Positions 44,423-53,782 of a stretch of DNA of 64,000 bases are shown in pieces. Location: contig NZ_JQKO01000004.1 in assembly GCF_000746085.1 (NCBI RefSeq), positions 1 to 64,000 on the forward strand, written 5' to 3'. Made by a program: the position numbers and the translations under genes. The DNA comes from Methylocapsa aurea (GTDB lineage: Bacteria > Pseudomonadota > Alphaproteobacteria > Rhizobiales > Beijerinckiaceae). How positions within the stretch are numbered: the stretch's first letter is position 1; each line of letters begins with the position of its first letter. The notes beneath the pieces are model-generated. The model did no database searches, had not been told where the DNA came from, and worked only from the letters and a program-made list of their open reading frames with translations.

Positions 44423-46822
44423 GTGTCCGAATCAATCAATACCATCGGTGAAGTCGAGCCGAGCACTTCGATCATATTTCTTGGGTCAGGCTTTAGTCTT
44501 GGCGCGAAAAACATCGCTGGCGGCAGGCCGCCGAACGGAAATGGCCTGCGGCGGCATTTCATTCAGAAGCTCAAGTTTCCAGCCGATACGAGCTATGATC
44601 TTCAGGTACTGACCGAGGAGTTTGCGAGCGACGATTCGCAGAGGCTTCGAGACGAAGTCTACCAGATATTCCGGATCGCCTCTCTGGACAACGCGCAAGC
44701 GGCGATTTTGGATGAGCCGTGGCGCAGGATCTACACGACCAATTACGACGATGCCGTCGAGGTCTACCGGCTTGGCAAGAAGCTGCCCCCGAATGGATAC
44801 GACGTGTCTGAGCCGGTCCCGAACAAGTTGCCACACGGCGCGGTTGTTCACCTGCATGGCAGCATAAGGCTCGTTACCCCGGAGAATGTCCGCACCAGCT
44901 TGGTTCTGGGCGAGGCCTCCTACGTCAATCAGTATGTTGTCCGATCACCCTGGTACGACCAGTTCCAGCGCGATCTGGTGTTCGCGAGCGCCTTATACAT
45001 TATAGGATACAGCCTCGCCGACTACCATATTGCGGCTCTGCTCCTCGAAGATTCAGGGCTCGCGACGCGGACGCTTTTCATTCAAGGGCCAGACCAGGAC
45101 GATGTTTTTCTGCGACGAACAGCGCCTTATGGACGCACCCTGTTCATCGGAACGAATGGCTTCGCGGATGCCTTGAAGAAGGCCCCCAGAGCCGAGGCAC
45201 CGACCGACTTGTCCCGGCTCAAGTCATTCAGGCCGTTAAATCCGGTGCGGGATCGCAGTTCCATCGTGCAACCGACCGCGGGCGAGGTATACGACCTGCT
45301 TGTATATGGAAATTTTGATCCGGGCCGGCTAGCGAGATCTCAGCCGGGAGAGACATATGCGATTGCGCGCGCGGAAGCCGTTCGATCGGCGGCGGACGCG
45401 ATTGAGCATCGCCGCGCGCTTGTCGTCGATGGCAGGCTTGGAAATGGCAAGACACTATTCCTGCATCTGCTCGCATTCGAGCTCTCGAAGCGCGGCTGGA
45501 CATGCCTCCTTTTTCGGCCGGGTCATCCCGAGATCGCGGGCGAGGTCGTTGCGCTTCGGAGCGTCGAGCGCCTCGTTATCTTCGTCGAGCAATATTCGAC
45601 CAGCCAGGACGCTCTGCAGGGTCTCCGTGCCGCTTTGCCCGACGTCAAGTTTGTCATCGAGGTACGCACCGGCACATTCGAGGTGCGCTATCATGAATTC
45701 GCCGAACTGCTGCCCAAGCCGTTCGAACGGATCAGCCTGAATCAGCTGACCAACCCCGAGATGGCAGCGTTTACCCGTCTTTGCAAGTATGCCGGCCTGC
45801 CTTTACCTGCAACCGGCGGGAAGCAACCGAGCGATCTGAGAGACATGCTCCTCGAGCTGTTCAACAACCGGTCGATCCGGGACCGGATCGAAAAGTCGCT
45901 GGCGCCGTTGTTCGAGACGCGCATCACGCGGCGCATCCTTGTGATGACAATGTTGATCGCCGCATACCAGGGATCGATCAGCGCCGGGTTTATCCGATCG
46001 GTTATTGGCGCCGATCCCTTTGTGGCGCTGAAGCCCGTGGAGGACCTCGCCAAAGAAATCTTCGAGTTGTCGGCCGACAGTTTCCGTGCCAGGTCCGCAG
46101 TCTTTTCGGCATTCGTGATCAAGGCGTTCATCGAGCCCGAGGAGATCGCCGACGCGGTCACCGAGGTGACGCTGGCCGCAGCGGAGCGCAAACCCCAGCG
46201 TGCCTATCGGGTCCTGATGTCGAACATGATGGCCTATAGCAGTCTTCACCGTATGCTGCGGGACAAGACGGACGCGATGGCTGTGATCCTCCGGATTTAT
46301 GAACGGCTACGCTACGACGAACGGGTCAACGATGAACCCCTCTTCTGGCTGCAATATGCCATTGCAATGGCCGAACTCCCCAAACTCGACGCGGCGCGGG
46401 AATATATTCAGACCGCCTATCGCAAGGCTAATGAGCTTCCCGGCTTTCAGACCTTTCAGATCGATACGCAGGCGTTCCGGATTGCGCTGTTGTTCGCGAC
46501 CCAGGAAAGGCCGGGTGGTACGATTACGAACATCGAAGAAGTTCTGGCCGGGTTGGAGCGCATAGATGGCATGCTGACCGAGGACAGCCACCGCGCCTAT
46601 GCCGTTAAGGTGCTTGAGGGCATCCCGCTATTCGTATCGGCTCGACTGAAAGACATGTCTGCGAGTGAAGCGACCGCCGTGCAATTCTGGTTGCTCAAGA
46701 TCGCCCGTTCGCTCTCGGCACTGCCCGCTGACTTCAAGGCGACGACGGGATCGGAACTGGTGCGCACACACGTTACGGAATCGGCCGCCCGCTTCCTCCA
46801 GGCGGACCAGGGTTGGCTGTAG
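44423..46822 (+). CDS. SIR2-STAND anti-phage protein (Avs5-like)
   Basis: A 799-aa protein with GTG start at 44423 behind GGAGGGG. Residues 1-230 are a SIR2-like NADase domain: IIFLGSGFSLGAKN, IYTTNYDDAVEVY, VVHLHGSI and YIIGYSLADYHI. Residues about 310-470 are a P-loop STAND module (VVDGRLGNGKTLFLHL Walker A, ERLVIFVEQYS Walker B-like). The rest is helical, TPR-like sensor sequence. Such proteins sense phage components, oligomerise and deplete NAD+. The gene stands alone between the recombinase and restriction genes, in a defence island. Confidence 0.75.
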   Translation: MSESINTIGEVEPSTSIIFLGSGFSLGAKNIAGGRPPNGNGLRRHFIQKLKFPADTSYDLQVLTEEFASDDSQRLRDEVYQIFRIASLDNAQAAILDEPWRRIYTTNYDDAVEVYRLGKKLPPNGYDVSEPVPNKLPHGAVVHLHGSIRLVTPENVRTSLVLGEASYVNQYVVRSPWYDQFQRDLVFASALYIIGYSLADYHIAALLLEDSGLATRTLFIQGPDQDDVFLRRTAPYGRTLFIGTNGFADALKKAPRAEAPTDLSRLKSFRPLNPVRDRSSIVQPTAGEVYDLLVYGNFDPGRLARSQPGETYAIARAEAVRSAADAIEHRRALVVDGRLGNGKTLFLHLLAFELSKRGWTCLLFRPGHPEIAGEVVALRSVERLVIFVEQYSTSQDALQGLRAALPDVKFVIEVRTGTFEVRYHEFAELLPKPFERISLNQLTNPEMAAFTRLCKYAGLPLPATGGKQPSDLRDMLLELFNNRSIRDRIEKSLAPLFETRITRRILVMTMLIAAYQGSISAGFIRSVIGADPFVALKPVEDLAKEIFELSADSFRARSAVFSAFVIKAFIEPEEIADAVTEVTLAAAERKPQRAYRVLMSNMMAYSSLHRMLRDKTDAMAVILRIYERLRYDERVNDEPLFWLQYAIAMAELPKLDAAREYIQTAYRKANELPGFQTFQIDTQAFRIALLFATQERPGGTITNIEEVLAGLERIDGMLTEDSHRAYAVKVLEGIPLFVSARLKDMSASEATAVQFWLLKIARSLSALPADFKATTGSELVRTHVTESAARFLQADQGWL

Positions 46823-47160
46823 ATTAAAACGGCCTCTATTCCGCCGAAATCTGGCATCTTTCCCGCTCTTTGTAGATCGTATCCGTGCTGGGCGATGAGC
46901 TGCGGGCACGGCCAACCACATGGCTGTTTGAGGATGAGCCAGAAATGGGCCTCTCCAACGCGGTCTACTGTATTTGCGTTTCAGATCCGAACAAGAGGAA
47001 GCGTGCATTCACCATCGGAAGAGCCGGTCCCCGAGCGCCCAGCACCAAGGAGAAGAGGCCGTGAAGCAGCGGCGAATCTCTGAGGAAAGGCCCGCTAAGA
47101 ACTAGATTCCTTGGTACGGGGCACAGCCATCCCAAGGAAAAACAGTGGCGCTTCCGTCTG
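46823..47160. other. Intergenic stretch between convergent defence genes
   Basis: This separates the SIR2-STAND gene from the convergent restriction gene. A 39-codon frame from ATG 46944 (MGLSNAVYCICVSDPNKRKR) is protein-like but has no recognised family and no clear ribosome-binding site. Nothing else is supported. Confidence 0.3.
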
Positions 47161-50064
47161 TTATTTCGTCATCGCTAACCGATCGGCGCTTACAAACCCA
47201 GCCTTCCTCTTCACGATCGGAGGAAGCCCAGGTCCGACAACTGATTCGTTATCCTCTTCCTTTGTTGCAACGGATTGGTTGAGATCCAGAAGGAAGACCA
47301 GCGGGTCCTCGGATTTTTTAATGCCATATGCCTCCCGCACAGCCACATCCAAATCGGCGTGCGCGGCTTTGAGCGGCGAAGCTCCCGGAGTTTCCAGTGT
47401 CCGGTACACCTCCCGAAGGGAAAGATCGTATTTTTTCATGAGATCGCGGCGAAGTTTTCTGAGCGAAACAGCCGCCTTTGCGACGTTCTTGACAGAGGAG
47501 AGTGTCGGTGTCTGCGGCCACGGAAAAGAGTCAAATACCGTGTTCGAGGTATACCTGGGATCGCTCTTCATTGTCGAACATCGTTCGGTGAACCACGCCC
47601 AGTGGATCCCGGATTGGAGAATTCCAAACGAGTAATCATCGTCCAAAGGAAAGGCCGTTAACGAATCGTTGGGGCGAATTTCCGGCGAGATAAATTCGAA
47701 TATCGGCCGTTTTGTCACGCGGCCGCATACGATGTACCGCTCCAGCGGAGCTATATGCGAGAGCAATTCACCCCGTCGGCGGAAAAGCAACCACCAGGTC
47801 TTCAGCGCATTCGCGTGATCCTTGGCTATTTTGCCTTCTTCGTCATCAAGCAAGGCCTCATCATTGCTCAGCTTCTCCTTCTCCGCCGCCTTCACCCTTG
47901 CCTTGAGAACGCGCTGTTCAAGGATTTTGTAAACTGTCGAAAATTTCCGCACATCAAGCAGGCCGAGAGTTTCAAAATCAATTACATACCGGGTCGGCAA
48001 GCCGTCCTTGGTGCCGATCAGGTCATCCGTAATCATGTAGGGGTGAAGATAAGGCTTTAGCCCCTTATCGCCCTTGATAAGGTTTCTCGCTTCCTCGGGG
48101 CTTAGCAGAAATCCATCGTTCCCATGCGTTTGTCCCTGATAGCATGCGGTAGAGAACGCGTTCGCGTAAATCGGTCTGGCGGTGCTAACGTCAACCTCGA
48201 ACGAAAGGGACGGCCCGATACGCTCTAGGTCCCTTATTTCCCATGGCGAGTCCTTGTGGTCACCGATTTGCCGAAACAGCTTCCTCTTTGGCTTGTAGGT
48301 TCCCTTCACCCAATTGACGATAGAGACATGGACAACTGCGTCTCCGCTCCACACTTGGGACGAAACGGCCTCCGTGATCGTTCCGCCGTTTTTCACGATG
48401 TAATCGAGCCCGCCCATTCGAGAATAGTTCTGGCGGATGGTGTTTGTTCCGACTAGACCGGCATGCTCTCCTGATTTGAGATGATCGTGTGCCTTGCGAA
48501 ACCAGTAGACGCAATAGTCCGCGCGTCCCGGAACGCCAGGGATTTTCTTTCGTACTCTGTTGACATACGCGCGTCCGAGTTCCTCGATCATCTTATTTTT
48601 CGACTGATAAGGCGGATTGCCGATAATGGTGTTCACCTCCGGCCAGTCAACGAATAGAGCGTCGCCGCAGCGAATGTTTGAATCGAGATTGTCGAGGGGC
48701 AGCGCGTCGTCCCCGTGCAGAGCCAGTTCAATCTGATCCCGCTCCAGCACTTCTATAGCCTCGTCGAGGGCAAGCTTCTTGGCAAGCATCAGCGTGACTT
48801 TGGCTAATTCGACCCCGAAGGAGTCCCGATCAATCCCGTAAAACTGTTTGGGACTGATAAGAGAAATAGTCTTTGCCTGCGCCTGAAAATTCGAGGCGCT
48901 CACCGTCTCCTTCAGCTTTGCCATTAGTGCGATTTCCACCCGCACCAACTCGCGATAAGCTAGGTAAAGGAAATTGCCGCTGCCGCAGGCGGGATCGAGC
49001 ACCTTGAAGCTCATGAGGTCGCCGCGCAAGGCCAGCAGGTCCTTCATCGTAGACGCCTTGCTAATCCGCTCATCCCACGGCCTCGATATGGTCGGCGTTA
49101 TTATGCGCATAATGTCCGCTTCAGATGTGAAGTGAGCGCCGTACGCATGACGCTCCTCTGCATCCATGCTCTGCTGGAAAATTGTGCCGAATATCGCAGG
49201 ATTTACTTTCGACCAGTCCTTAGTCGCCGCTCCCTCGTCGGGTGCGCAAATGAGTTCAAGTTCTGCTGGCTTCAGGTCGACCGGGTCGATGGTCTGAAAG
49301 ACGCCGCCGTTAAAATAGGGAACGCTCTTGTACCTGCCGCCGGTCGCCAGTTTGGTCGAGTTCATTTGTGAAAATAGGCCGCCGAAAAGATCATACGGAC
49401 TTTGACCCTTGCGCCGGCAATCATCCGCTAGGCCGTAGACGATGCCCGCGGGCAGCAGGCCTATGTCCTCGGCAAACATCGCTACCACCATCTGCAGGAC
49501 GAAGCGCTGCGCCCTTGCGCGGTCTATCCCTCGCGCTACGAGAGTATTGAAGAGTTGAGCGACTTTGTCGGCGGCCTCACGGGAAACCGCTTCCCGGTCG
49601 TTCCCAAACTGCGGATCCGGATTATCCGGAAAGAGGAAGTTAAGTGCTGTGTACCGACGGGGAAGATCCGCGATAGCTACAATGTCGACTGGCTCATCAA
49701 TCTGTTTGTCGAAGTCGTAAATCCAGAACTCATCGAAATTGCACAGTACGACGTAACGTGGGCGATTCGGAACGGCGTGAATCCAGTAATCGAAGGCTTG
49801 CTTGTAATGTAGAAAGAGGTTCTCACCACGCTTTTTCATCTCTATAAGTAGACGGGGCTTCCAGATCAGGTCCGCAAAACTTGTCCCGCGCGTCACCTTC
49901 TTCTTGATGCGGAATTCGAGCTCTGCACCGGCCTCCTTATATCCCTTGTGGCCGAATGCCTGGAACAGGCGATCGCAGAAAACCTGCGCCTCGCCCTTCT
50001 CGTCCCCCTTGAGCAATTTTATGTAGTCGAGAAAGCGTTCAAGCTGTTCCGTTATCTCGCTCAT
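47161..50064 (-). CDS. MmeI-like type II restriction-modification fusion enzyme
   Basis: A 967-aa single-chain restriction and N6-adenine methyltransferase. The N-terminal nuclease segment has TSFADLIWKPRLLIEMKKRG, a D-(x)n-E-x-K motif as in MmeI. The helical spacer follows to about residue 330. The methyltransferase has motif I VLDPACGSGNFLYLAYREL and motif IV NPPYQSKNK. The remaining 400 residues form the target-recognition region with the typical ITDDLIGTKDGLPTRYVIDF and GRVTKRPIFEFI segments. Such enzymes modify one strand and cut at a distance. A small gene overlaps its start. Confidence 0.85.
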   Translation of the reverse strand: MSEITEQLERFLDYIKLLKGDEKGEAQVFCDRLFQAFGHKGYKEAGAELEFRIKKKVTRGTSFADLIWKPRLLIEMKKRGENLFLHYKQAFDYWIHAVPNRPRYVVLCNFDEFWIYDFDKQIDEPVDIVAIADLPRRYTALNFLFPDNPDPQFGNDREAVSREAADKVAQLFNTLVARGIDRARAQRFVLQMVVAMFAEDIGLLPAGIVYGLADDCRRKGQSPYDLFGGLFSQMNSTKLATGGRYKSVPYFNGGVFQTIDPVDLKPAELELICAPDEGAATKDWSKVNPAIFGTIFQQSMDAEERHAYGAHFTSEADIMRIITPTISRPWDERISKASTMKDLLALRGDLMSFKVLDPACGSGNFLYLAYRELVRVEIALMAKLKETVSASNFQAQAKTISLISPKQFYGIDRDSFGVELAKVTLMLAKKLALDEAIEVLERDQIELALHGDDALPLDNLDSNIRCGDALFVDWPEVNTIIGNPPYQSKNKMIEELGRAYVNRVRKKIPGVPGRADYCVYWFRKAHDHLKSGEHAGLVGTNTIRQNYSRMGGLDYIVKNGGTITEAVSSQVWSGDAVVHVSIVNWVKGTYKPKRKLFRQIGDHKDSPWEIRDLERIGPSLSFEVDVSTARPIYANAFSTACYQGQTHGNDGFLLSPEEARNLIKGDKGLKPYLHPYMITDDLIGTKDGLPTRYVIDFETLGLLDVRKFSTVYKILEQRVLKARVKAAEKEKLSNDEALLDDEEGKIAKDHANALKTWWLLFRRRGELLSHIAPLERYIVCGRVTKRPIFEFISPEIRPNDSLTAFPLDDDYSFGILQSGIHWAWFTERCSTMKSDPRYTSNTVFDSFPWPQTPTLSSVKNVAKAAVSLRKLRRDLMKKYDLSLREVYRTLETPGASPLKAAHADLDVAVREAYGIKKSEDPLVFLLDLNQSVATKEEDNESVVGPGLPPIVKRKAGFVSADRLAMTK

Positions 50065-50261
50065 CGTCTATTCGTGCTCCCCACCTGACGCACCGATGAC
50101 GGAGCCAAGCTTGAGCCACCGCGCCGTCTGGCGACGCAACGACGCATGAATTCCCGGATTACTTGCGCTGCCGGCTTGTCCTGCGCGCGGCACACCTCCA
50201 AGAATGCATCCCTTAGATCACGCTCGACGCGTATGCGAAAGCCTGTATCCTTCGTTCCCAT
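50061..50261 (-). CDS. Small RHH-like protein coupled to restriction gene
   Basis: A 66-aa basic protein (FRIRVERDLRDAFLEVCRAQ, then PAAQVIREFMRRCVARRR), reminiscent of ribbon-helix-helix DNA-binding proteins of plasmids. Its stop overlaps the restriction gene start by four bases, so it is translated first. It could act as a controller of the restriction system or be an orphan antitoxin-like protein. Confidence 0.55.
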   Translation of the reverse strand: MGTKDTGFRIRVERDLRDAFLEVCRAQDKPAAQVIREFMRRCVARRRGGSSLAPSSVRQVGSTNRR

Positions 50262-50439
50262 TCTTGGAGTGTACCCATTGGATACACATTTTGATAGCCA
50301 AAACTACGGATATCGCCGGTCGCTCGGGGATTCGTTCTAGAGTGTCGGAAGTCCGACCTCGCCAGCCGGTTTTGCTCGTGGCAGAAAATTTTTGAAAACG
50401 GCTGCTGAATATAATCCGCACCCATTTCCTGAATCGTTC

Positions 50440-50656
50440 CCCTAAGCGGGCCTCCCAGACGGCCTCTCAGGTGGGACGGGTGACCGGTCCCGCCTCCGGA
50501 TCAACGCGGCTCGCTTCCGCACCCTTCGGGCTTGTGCAGCTCCGCCCCGCATCGCGGCGCGCTGACGCGCGGCGTTTGATCCCTCACCCAATGGTCCCGG
50601 TCCCTTTTGCCCCACGAGGCCGCAATCGCGCGGCCCGCAAGCAAAGGGGAACGACC
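50440..50656 (+). repeat. Structured leader shared by ardC-like and DUF6876 genes, copy 1
   Basis: About 215 bases ending at the ATG of the ardC-like gene match 56814-57040 upstream of the DUF6876 gene. Common blocks are CAGACGGCCTCTCA, GACCGGTCCCGCCTCC, GATCAACGCGGCTCGCTTCC, GCGGCGTTTGATCCCTC and CCCGGTCCCTTTTGCCCC, ending GAACGACCATGAC. It is rich in potential hairpins (GCGCG-CTGA-CGCGC; GGCCGC-AATCGC-GCGGCC). Confidence 0.8.
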
Positions 50657-51538
50657 ATGACAAAAGAACGCTTCGACATTCACCAGCACATCACCGACAA
50701 GATCGTCAGCGCCATCGAGCGCGGCGCCGGAGAGTTTCGCCTTCCCTGGCATCGCGGCACGGGCAACATCATGCGCCCGGTCAACATCGCCTCGAAGAAA
50801 GCCTATCGCGGCGTCAACGTCGTCGCCCTCTGGGCCTATGCCGAAGCATCCGGCTTCAGTTCCGGCACATGGGGCACTTACCGCCAATGGGCCGAGGCCG
50901 GCGCCCAGGTCCGCAAGGGCGAGAAAGCCGCCTATGTCGTCTTCTACAAGGAGCTTGAGATCGCCCCCAATACGGGCGAGGCCGAGACTGAAACCCGCCT
51001 GTTTGCCCGCGCCACGCCGGTCTTCGCCGTCGAGCAGGTGGACGGCTATCAGCCGCCAGCGATCGACGCGCCGCCAGTCATCACAATGACTCCGATCGAG
51101 CAGGCCGAGGCCTTCGTTGCCGCGACCGGCGCGCGGATCGACCACGGCGGAACCCGCGCCTTCTATCGTCCATCGACGGACAGCATCCAGCTTCCCCCGC
51201 GCGAAGCTTTCATCGGGTCGCCGACCAGCTCGCCTGCGGAATCATATTATTCCACGCTACTGCATGAACTCACGCACTGGACTTCGGCCGAACCCCGCTG
51301 CAATCGCCGACTTGGAAAACGCTTCGGCGATCATGCCTATGCGATGGAGGAGCTTGTCGCGGAGCTGGGCGCCGCCTTCCTCTGTGCCGATCTTCAGATC
51401 AGCGACGAGCCCCGCGCCGATCATGCGCAATATCTCGCTCATTGGCTGACCGTGATGAAGGAAGACAAGAAGGCGATCTTCACCGCCGCGTCCAAGGCCT
51501 CCGAGGCAGCAGCGTATCTCATCGGGCTGCAAAGCTAG
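50657..51538 (+). CDS. ArdC-like antirestriction protein (ssDNA-binding, metalloprotease fold)
   Basis: A 293-aa protein starting at ATG 50657 behind AAAGGGGAAC. The N-terminal ssDNA-binding domain has the family blocks FRLPWHRGTGNIMRPVNIAS, YRGVNVVALWA and WGTYRQWAEAGAQVRKGEKA. The C-terminal zincin-like domain has HELTHWTS (HExxH) and YAMEELVAELGAAFLC. ArdC-type proteins are carried by conjugative plasmids to protect incoming DNA from restriction. Its presence beside a restriction enzyme and its duplicated leader point to a conjugative or integrative element. Confidence 0.85.
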   Translation: MTKERFDIHQHITDKIVSAIERGAGEFRLPWHRGTGNIMRPVNIASKKAYRGVNVVALWAYAEASGFSSGTWGTYRQWAEAGAQVRKGEKAAYVVFYKELEIAPNTGEAETETRLFARATPVFAVEQVDGYQPPAIDAPPVITMTPIEQAEAFVAATGARIDHGGTRAFYRPSTDSIQLPPREAFIGSPTSSPAESYYSTLLHELTHWTSAEPRCNRRLGKRFGDHAYAMEELVAELGAAFLCADLQISDEPRADHAQYLAHWLTVMKEDKKAIFTAASKASEAAAYLIGLQS

Positions 51539-51552
51539 CGCCGTCCGGTCCG

Positions 51553-51581
51553 GGGCCGCCTTCGGGCGGCCCGGTTTTTTT
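51553..51581 (+). terminator. Intrinsic terminator after ardC-like gene
   Basis: GGGCCGCC-TTCG-GGCGGCCC stem (51553-51572) followed by GG and seven T. Strong hairpin with a stable tetraloop and a U-run, 15 bases past the stop. Confidence 0.9.
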
Positions 51582-51647
51582 AGTCTGCTTCATGGGAACG
51601 CCAATCTGGCTGTCAGGCAAGGTTGCATCAGCCGTCGCAATCAAACA

Positions 51648-52412
51648 CTAAGGCCCAACGAGAGTCGCGAGGTTCGATATAATCTGGCGCGCCATTACTT
51701 CGGTCGAATTTTGCCGCAGAGATGCGAGTTCAATCACAGTCTGCTTCACATCGGATGGCCTCACTGGCCGTCCATCAATTTCGACGAACGGACCGTCGGT
51801 TTCAGTCAGGAGTCGGTCGCCCGGCAGCCCGGCGACCATCGCTCTGTGCTTGGGAGATCGCAGCATTTCGACATTTATAGAAAAATAGCAGCCGAGGTCA
51901 ACGGCGCGACGTGCCTCGGCGGGTGTACCTGTAAACCAATGCAGGACTGGGCGACCGCTACCGCCCGGCAGGCTCCGCTCGATATGGGCCAGCACCTTGG
52001 AGACGGCGCGGACACTATGGATGGTCAGGATTTTTCCGCCCTGTTCTGCACAAGCGCGTAAGACAGACTCGAAGACTCGCTCCTGAGCCTCGAAGCTCTT
52101 GTAGAAGCGCGGTCCGGCATCAAGCCCGACCTCACCGACGTAGCGGGTTTCGGCGAGGTGGTGATAGAACAGCGGAAGCTCGCCTGCACGTTCAGCGACG
52201 AGTTGGGGATGTAAGCCAAGGGCCACCCGGACGTGCTTGGAAGATGCTGCCATGTCCCGATTGCGGGGCCAGGCTTTAGGGGTAGTGGTAACCGTCAGTG
52301 TCGCGACCGCGTCTTGGTCGCATTCCGCGATCAATGCAGCGTGATCTTGATAAAGATCAAGATGGCAATGGAGATCGACCCACTTCGGGCGTGTCGGAGC
52401 AGGATCGGTCAC
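51648..52412 (-). CDS. qatD: Qat anti-phage system TatD-family nuclease QatD
   Basis: A 254-aa metal-dependent hydrolase of the TatD family: VDLHCHLDLY (HxH), RYVGEVGLDAGP, ILTIHSVRA, VLHWFTGTPAEARR and LLTETDGPF supply the metal ligands. It is the last gene of a four-gene minus-strand operon in the order qatA-qatB-qatC-qatD and overlaps qatC by four bases. TatD enzymes are DNases or deoxyribonucleoprotein-processing enzymes; in Qat its exact substrate is unknown. Confidence 0.88.
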   Translation of the reverse strand: MTDPAPTRPKWVDLHCHLDLYQDHAALIAECDQDAVATLTVTTTPKAWPRNRDMAASSKHVRVALGLHPQLVAERAGELPLFYHHLAETRYVGEVGLDAGPRFYKSFEAQERVFESVLRACAEQGGKILTIHSVRAVSKVLAHIERSLPGGSGRPVLHWFTGTPAEARRAVDLGCYFSINVEMLRSPKHRAMVAGLPGDRLLTETDGPFVEIDGRPVRPSDVKQTVIELASLRQNSTEVMARQIISNLATLVGP

Positions 52413-53782
52413 AGGGGTTTGACCCTGACGCCGGCAATCAAGCGACCTACCTCGCGCAGCCCCTCAGCGTAGACCGTCTCGTAGGCGCCTAAATCGCCGG
52501 GGTAGTCGCCGAGCGGGCCCGGCCTATGGATGTCGAATCTGGCGCGGCCCGGTTTTTTGGCAAGACGGGACAGCGCCAATTGAAAGGACCGGATGTGTTC
52601 GCCTTCAGCTTTGTTAGAGTCCAGCACACGGGCATGGAGGTCAGGGATCTGATAGGGCGTGTCATCCGAGCCCAGGCCTTCCAACATCGCCGCCCGGCGG
52701 ATCAGGCAGGGCACGCAATACCCGCAATGCTTGGGTTGGCGCTGGTCTTCCTCCTTGGCATATCGAGTCTTCGCCGGCGCCGAGCAAGACATGGTGTTGC
52801 GCGCTTGCTTGCGGAGAAATGCCAGATCAGCGCATCCCTTGGCCATCGCACCCTTCGTCTGATGCCGATAGGCGTTGTCGACGCGGGCGCTTATTTTGAG
52901 GCCCCGCAGCAGATCGTCAAATCTCGCCATGTAATAGGGATGGGTTGTGCGAGTGCTCAGCGCACCCAATCGGAGCGAATCAAGCGGTACGTTAAGTGAG
53001 ATCAGACCATTCTCCGGAACGTGGATGACGACGTCGCCACCGATGGCGTCGGCGGCGAGCGCAGCCAAGGCGAAAAACAGGAAAGACCGAGCCCGCAGTG
53101 TATTCTCAGACGGTGAATCTTCAACGGTGTCGTTTGGGAAGCCGACACGCGCCCTGATATGATTGAATTCAATTCCGGGAAAATGTCGCTTCAAGACTCC
53201 GCCGCAGTACTTCTGATGCTTGCTGGTGATGCCGTCCCAATAATGACTGACAAGCATCGGTTTCGCGCCAGCAGCGAAAAGGTCGATTGCCCCGATAAAG
53301 CTGTCAAGACCGCCCGAGAACAAGCAGACCCCCGTCGGGTTCGCGGTGCGAAGTTTCTTCGGCAGCGTCACCAGCAGTGACAGGCCGGCGATCCTTGGCC
53401 GGAAATATAGCCCCCAACGATCGCCGGTGAGGAAGTCGAGCATTCGTCGGAGCAGCGGAACCAGATCCTCCCAGATTGCGGGATCTGCTACCGGGATGTG
53501 TAGATCGATCTCTCGCGTCCAGGAATCCTGAGATTCAGTCTTTCGTGATACGCGGGTATCAGCGGCGGTGAGAACGGCCGCAAGCAGGGCCAGATCAACC
53601 GCTCGTTCCGAAGGGCGAAGGCCGAGTTCCCCAAGCTGATCGAGAGCTTGTCCGAGGCCGAATCCGAGCCTATGGTCACCGTCGACGAAGTGAATCTCGG
53701 TGACATGACTGTCGAAACGCGCCGGCCTCACTGGTGCTGTGTCTCCTACGCCGAGGCGGCAGACGATGCTGTGGTGTCTCAT
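52409..53782 (-). CDS. qatC: Qat system QueC-like protein QatC
   Basis: A 457-aa protein. A PP-loop ATPase core begins GVCLFSGGLDSFIGAIDLF (SGGxDS motif), and a QueC-type zinc site near the C-terminus reads KHCGYCVPCLIRRAAML with an upstream Cys. The N-terminal 150 residues are specific to Qat. QueC makes 7-cyano-7-deazaguanine in queuosine synthesis; the Qat version may modify a protein or DNA with a related chemistry, which is inference. It overlaps qatB and qatD by four bases each. Confidence 0.88.
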   Translation of the reverse strand: MRHHSIVCRLGVGDTAPVRPARFDSHVTEIHFVDGDHRLGFGLGQALDQLGELGLRPSERAVDLALLAAVLTAADTRVSRKTESQDSWTREIDLHIPVADPAIWEDLVPLLRRMLDFLTGDRWGLYFRPRIAGLSLLVTLPKKLRTANPTGVCLFSGGLDSFIGAIDLFAAGAKPMLVSHYWDGITSKHQKYCGGVLKRHFPGIEFNHIRARVGFPNDTVEDSPSENTLRARSFLFFALAALAADAIGGDVVIHVPENGLISLNVPLDSLRLGALSTRTTHPYYMARFDDLLRGLKISARVDNAYRHQTKGAMAKGCADLAFLRKQARNTMSCSAPAKTRYAKEEDQRQPKHCGYCVPCLIRRAAMLEGLGSDDTPYQIPDLHARVLDSNKAEGEHIRSFQLALSRLAKKPGRARFDIHRPGPLGDYPGDLGAYETVYAEGLREVGRLIAGVRVKPL

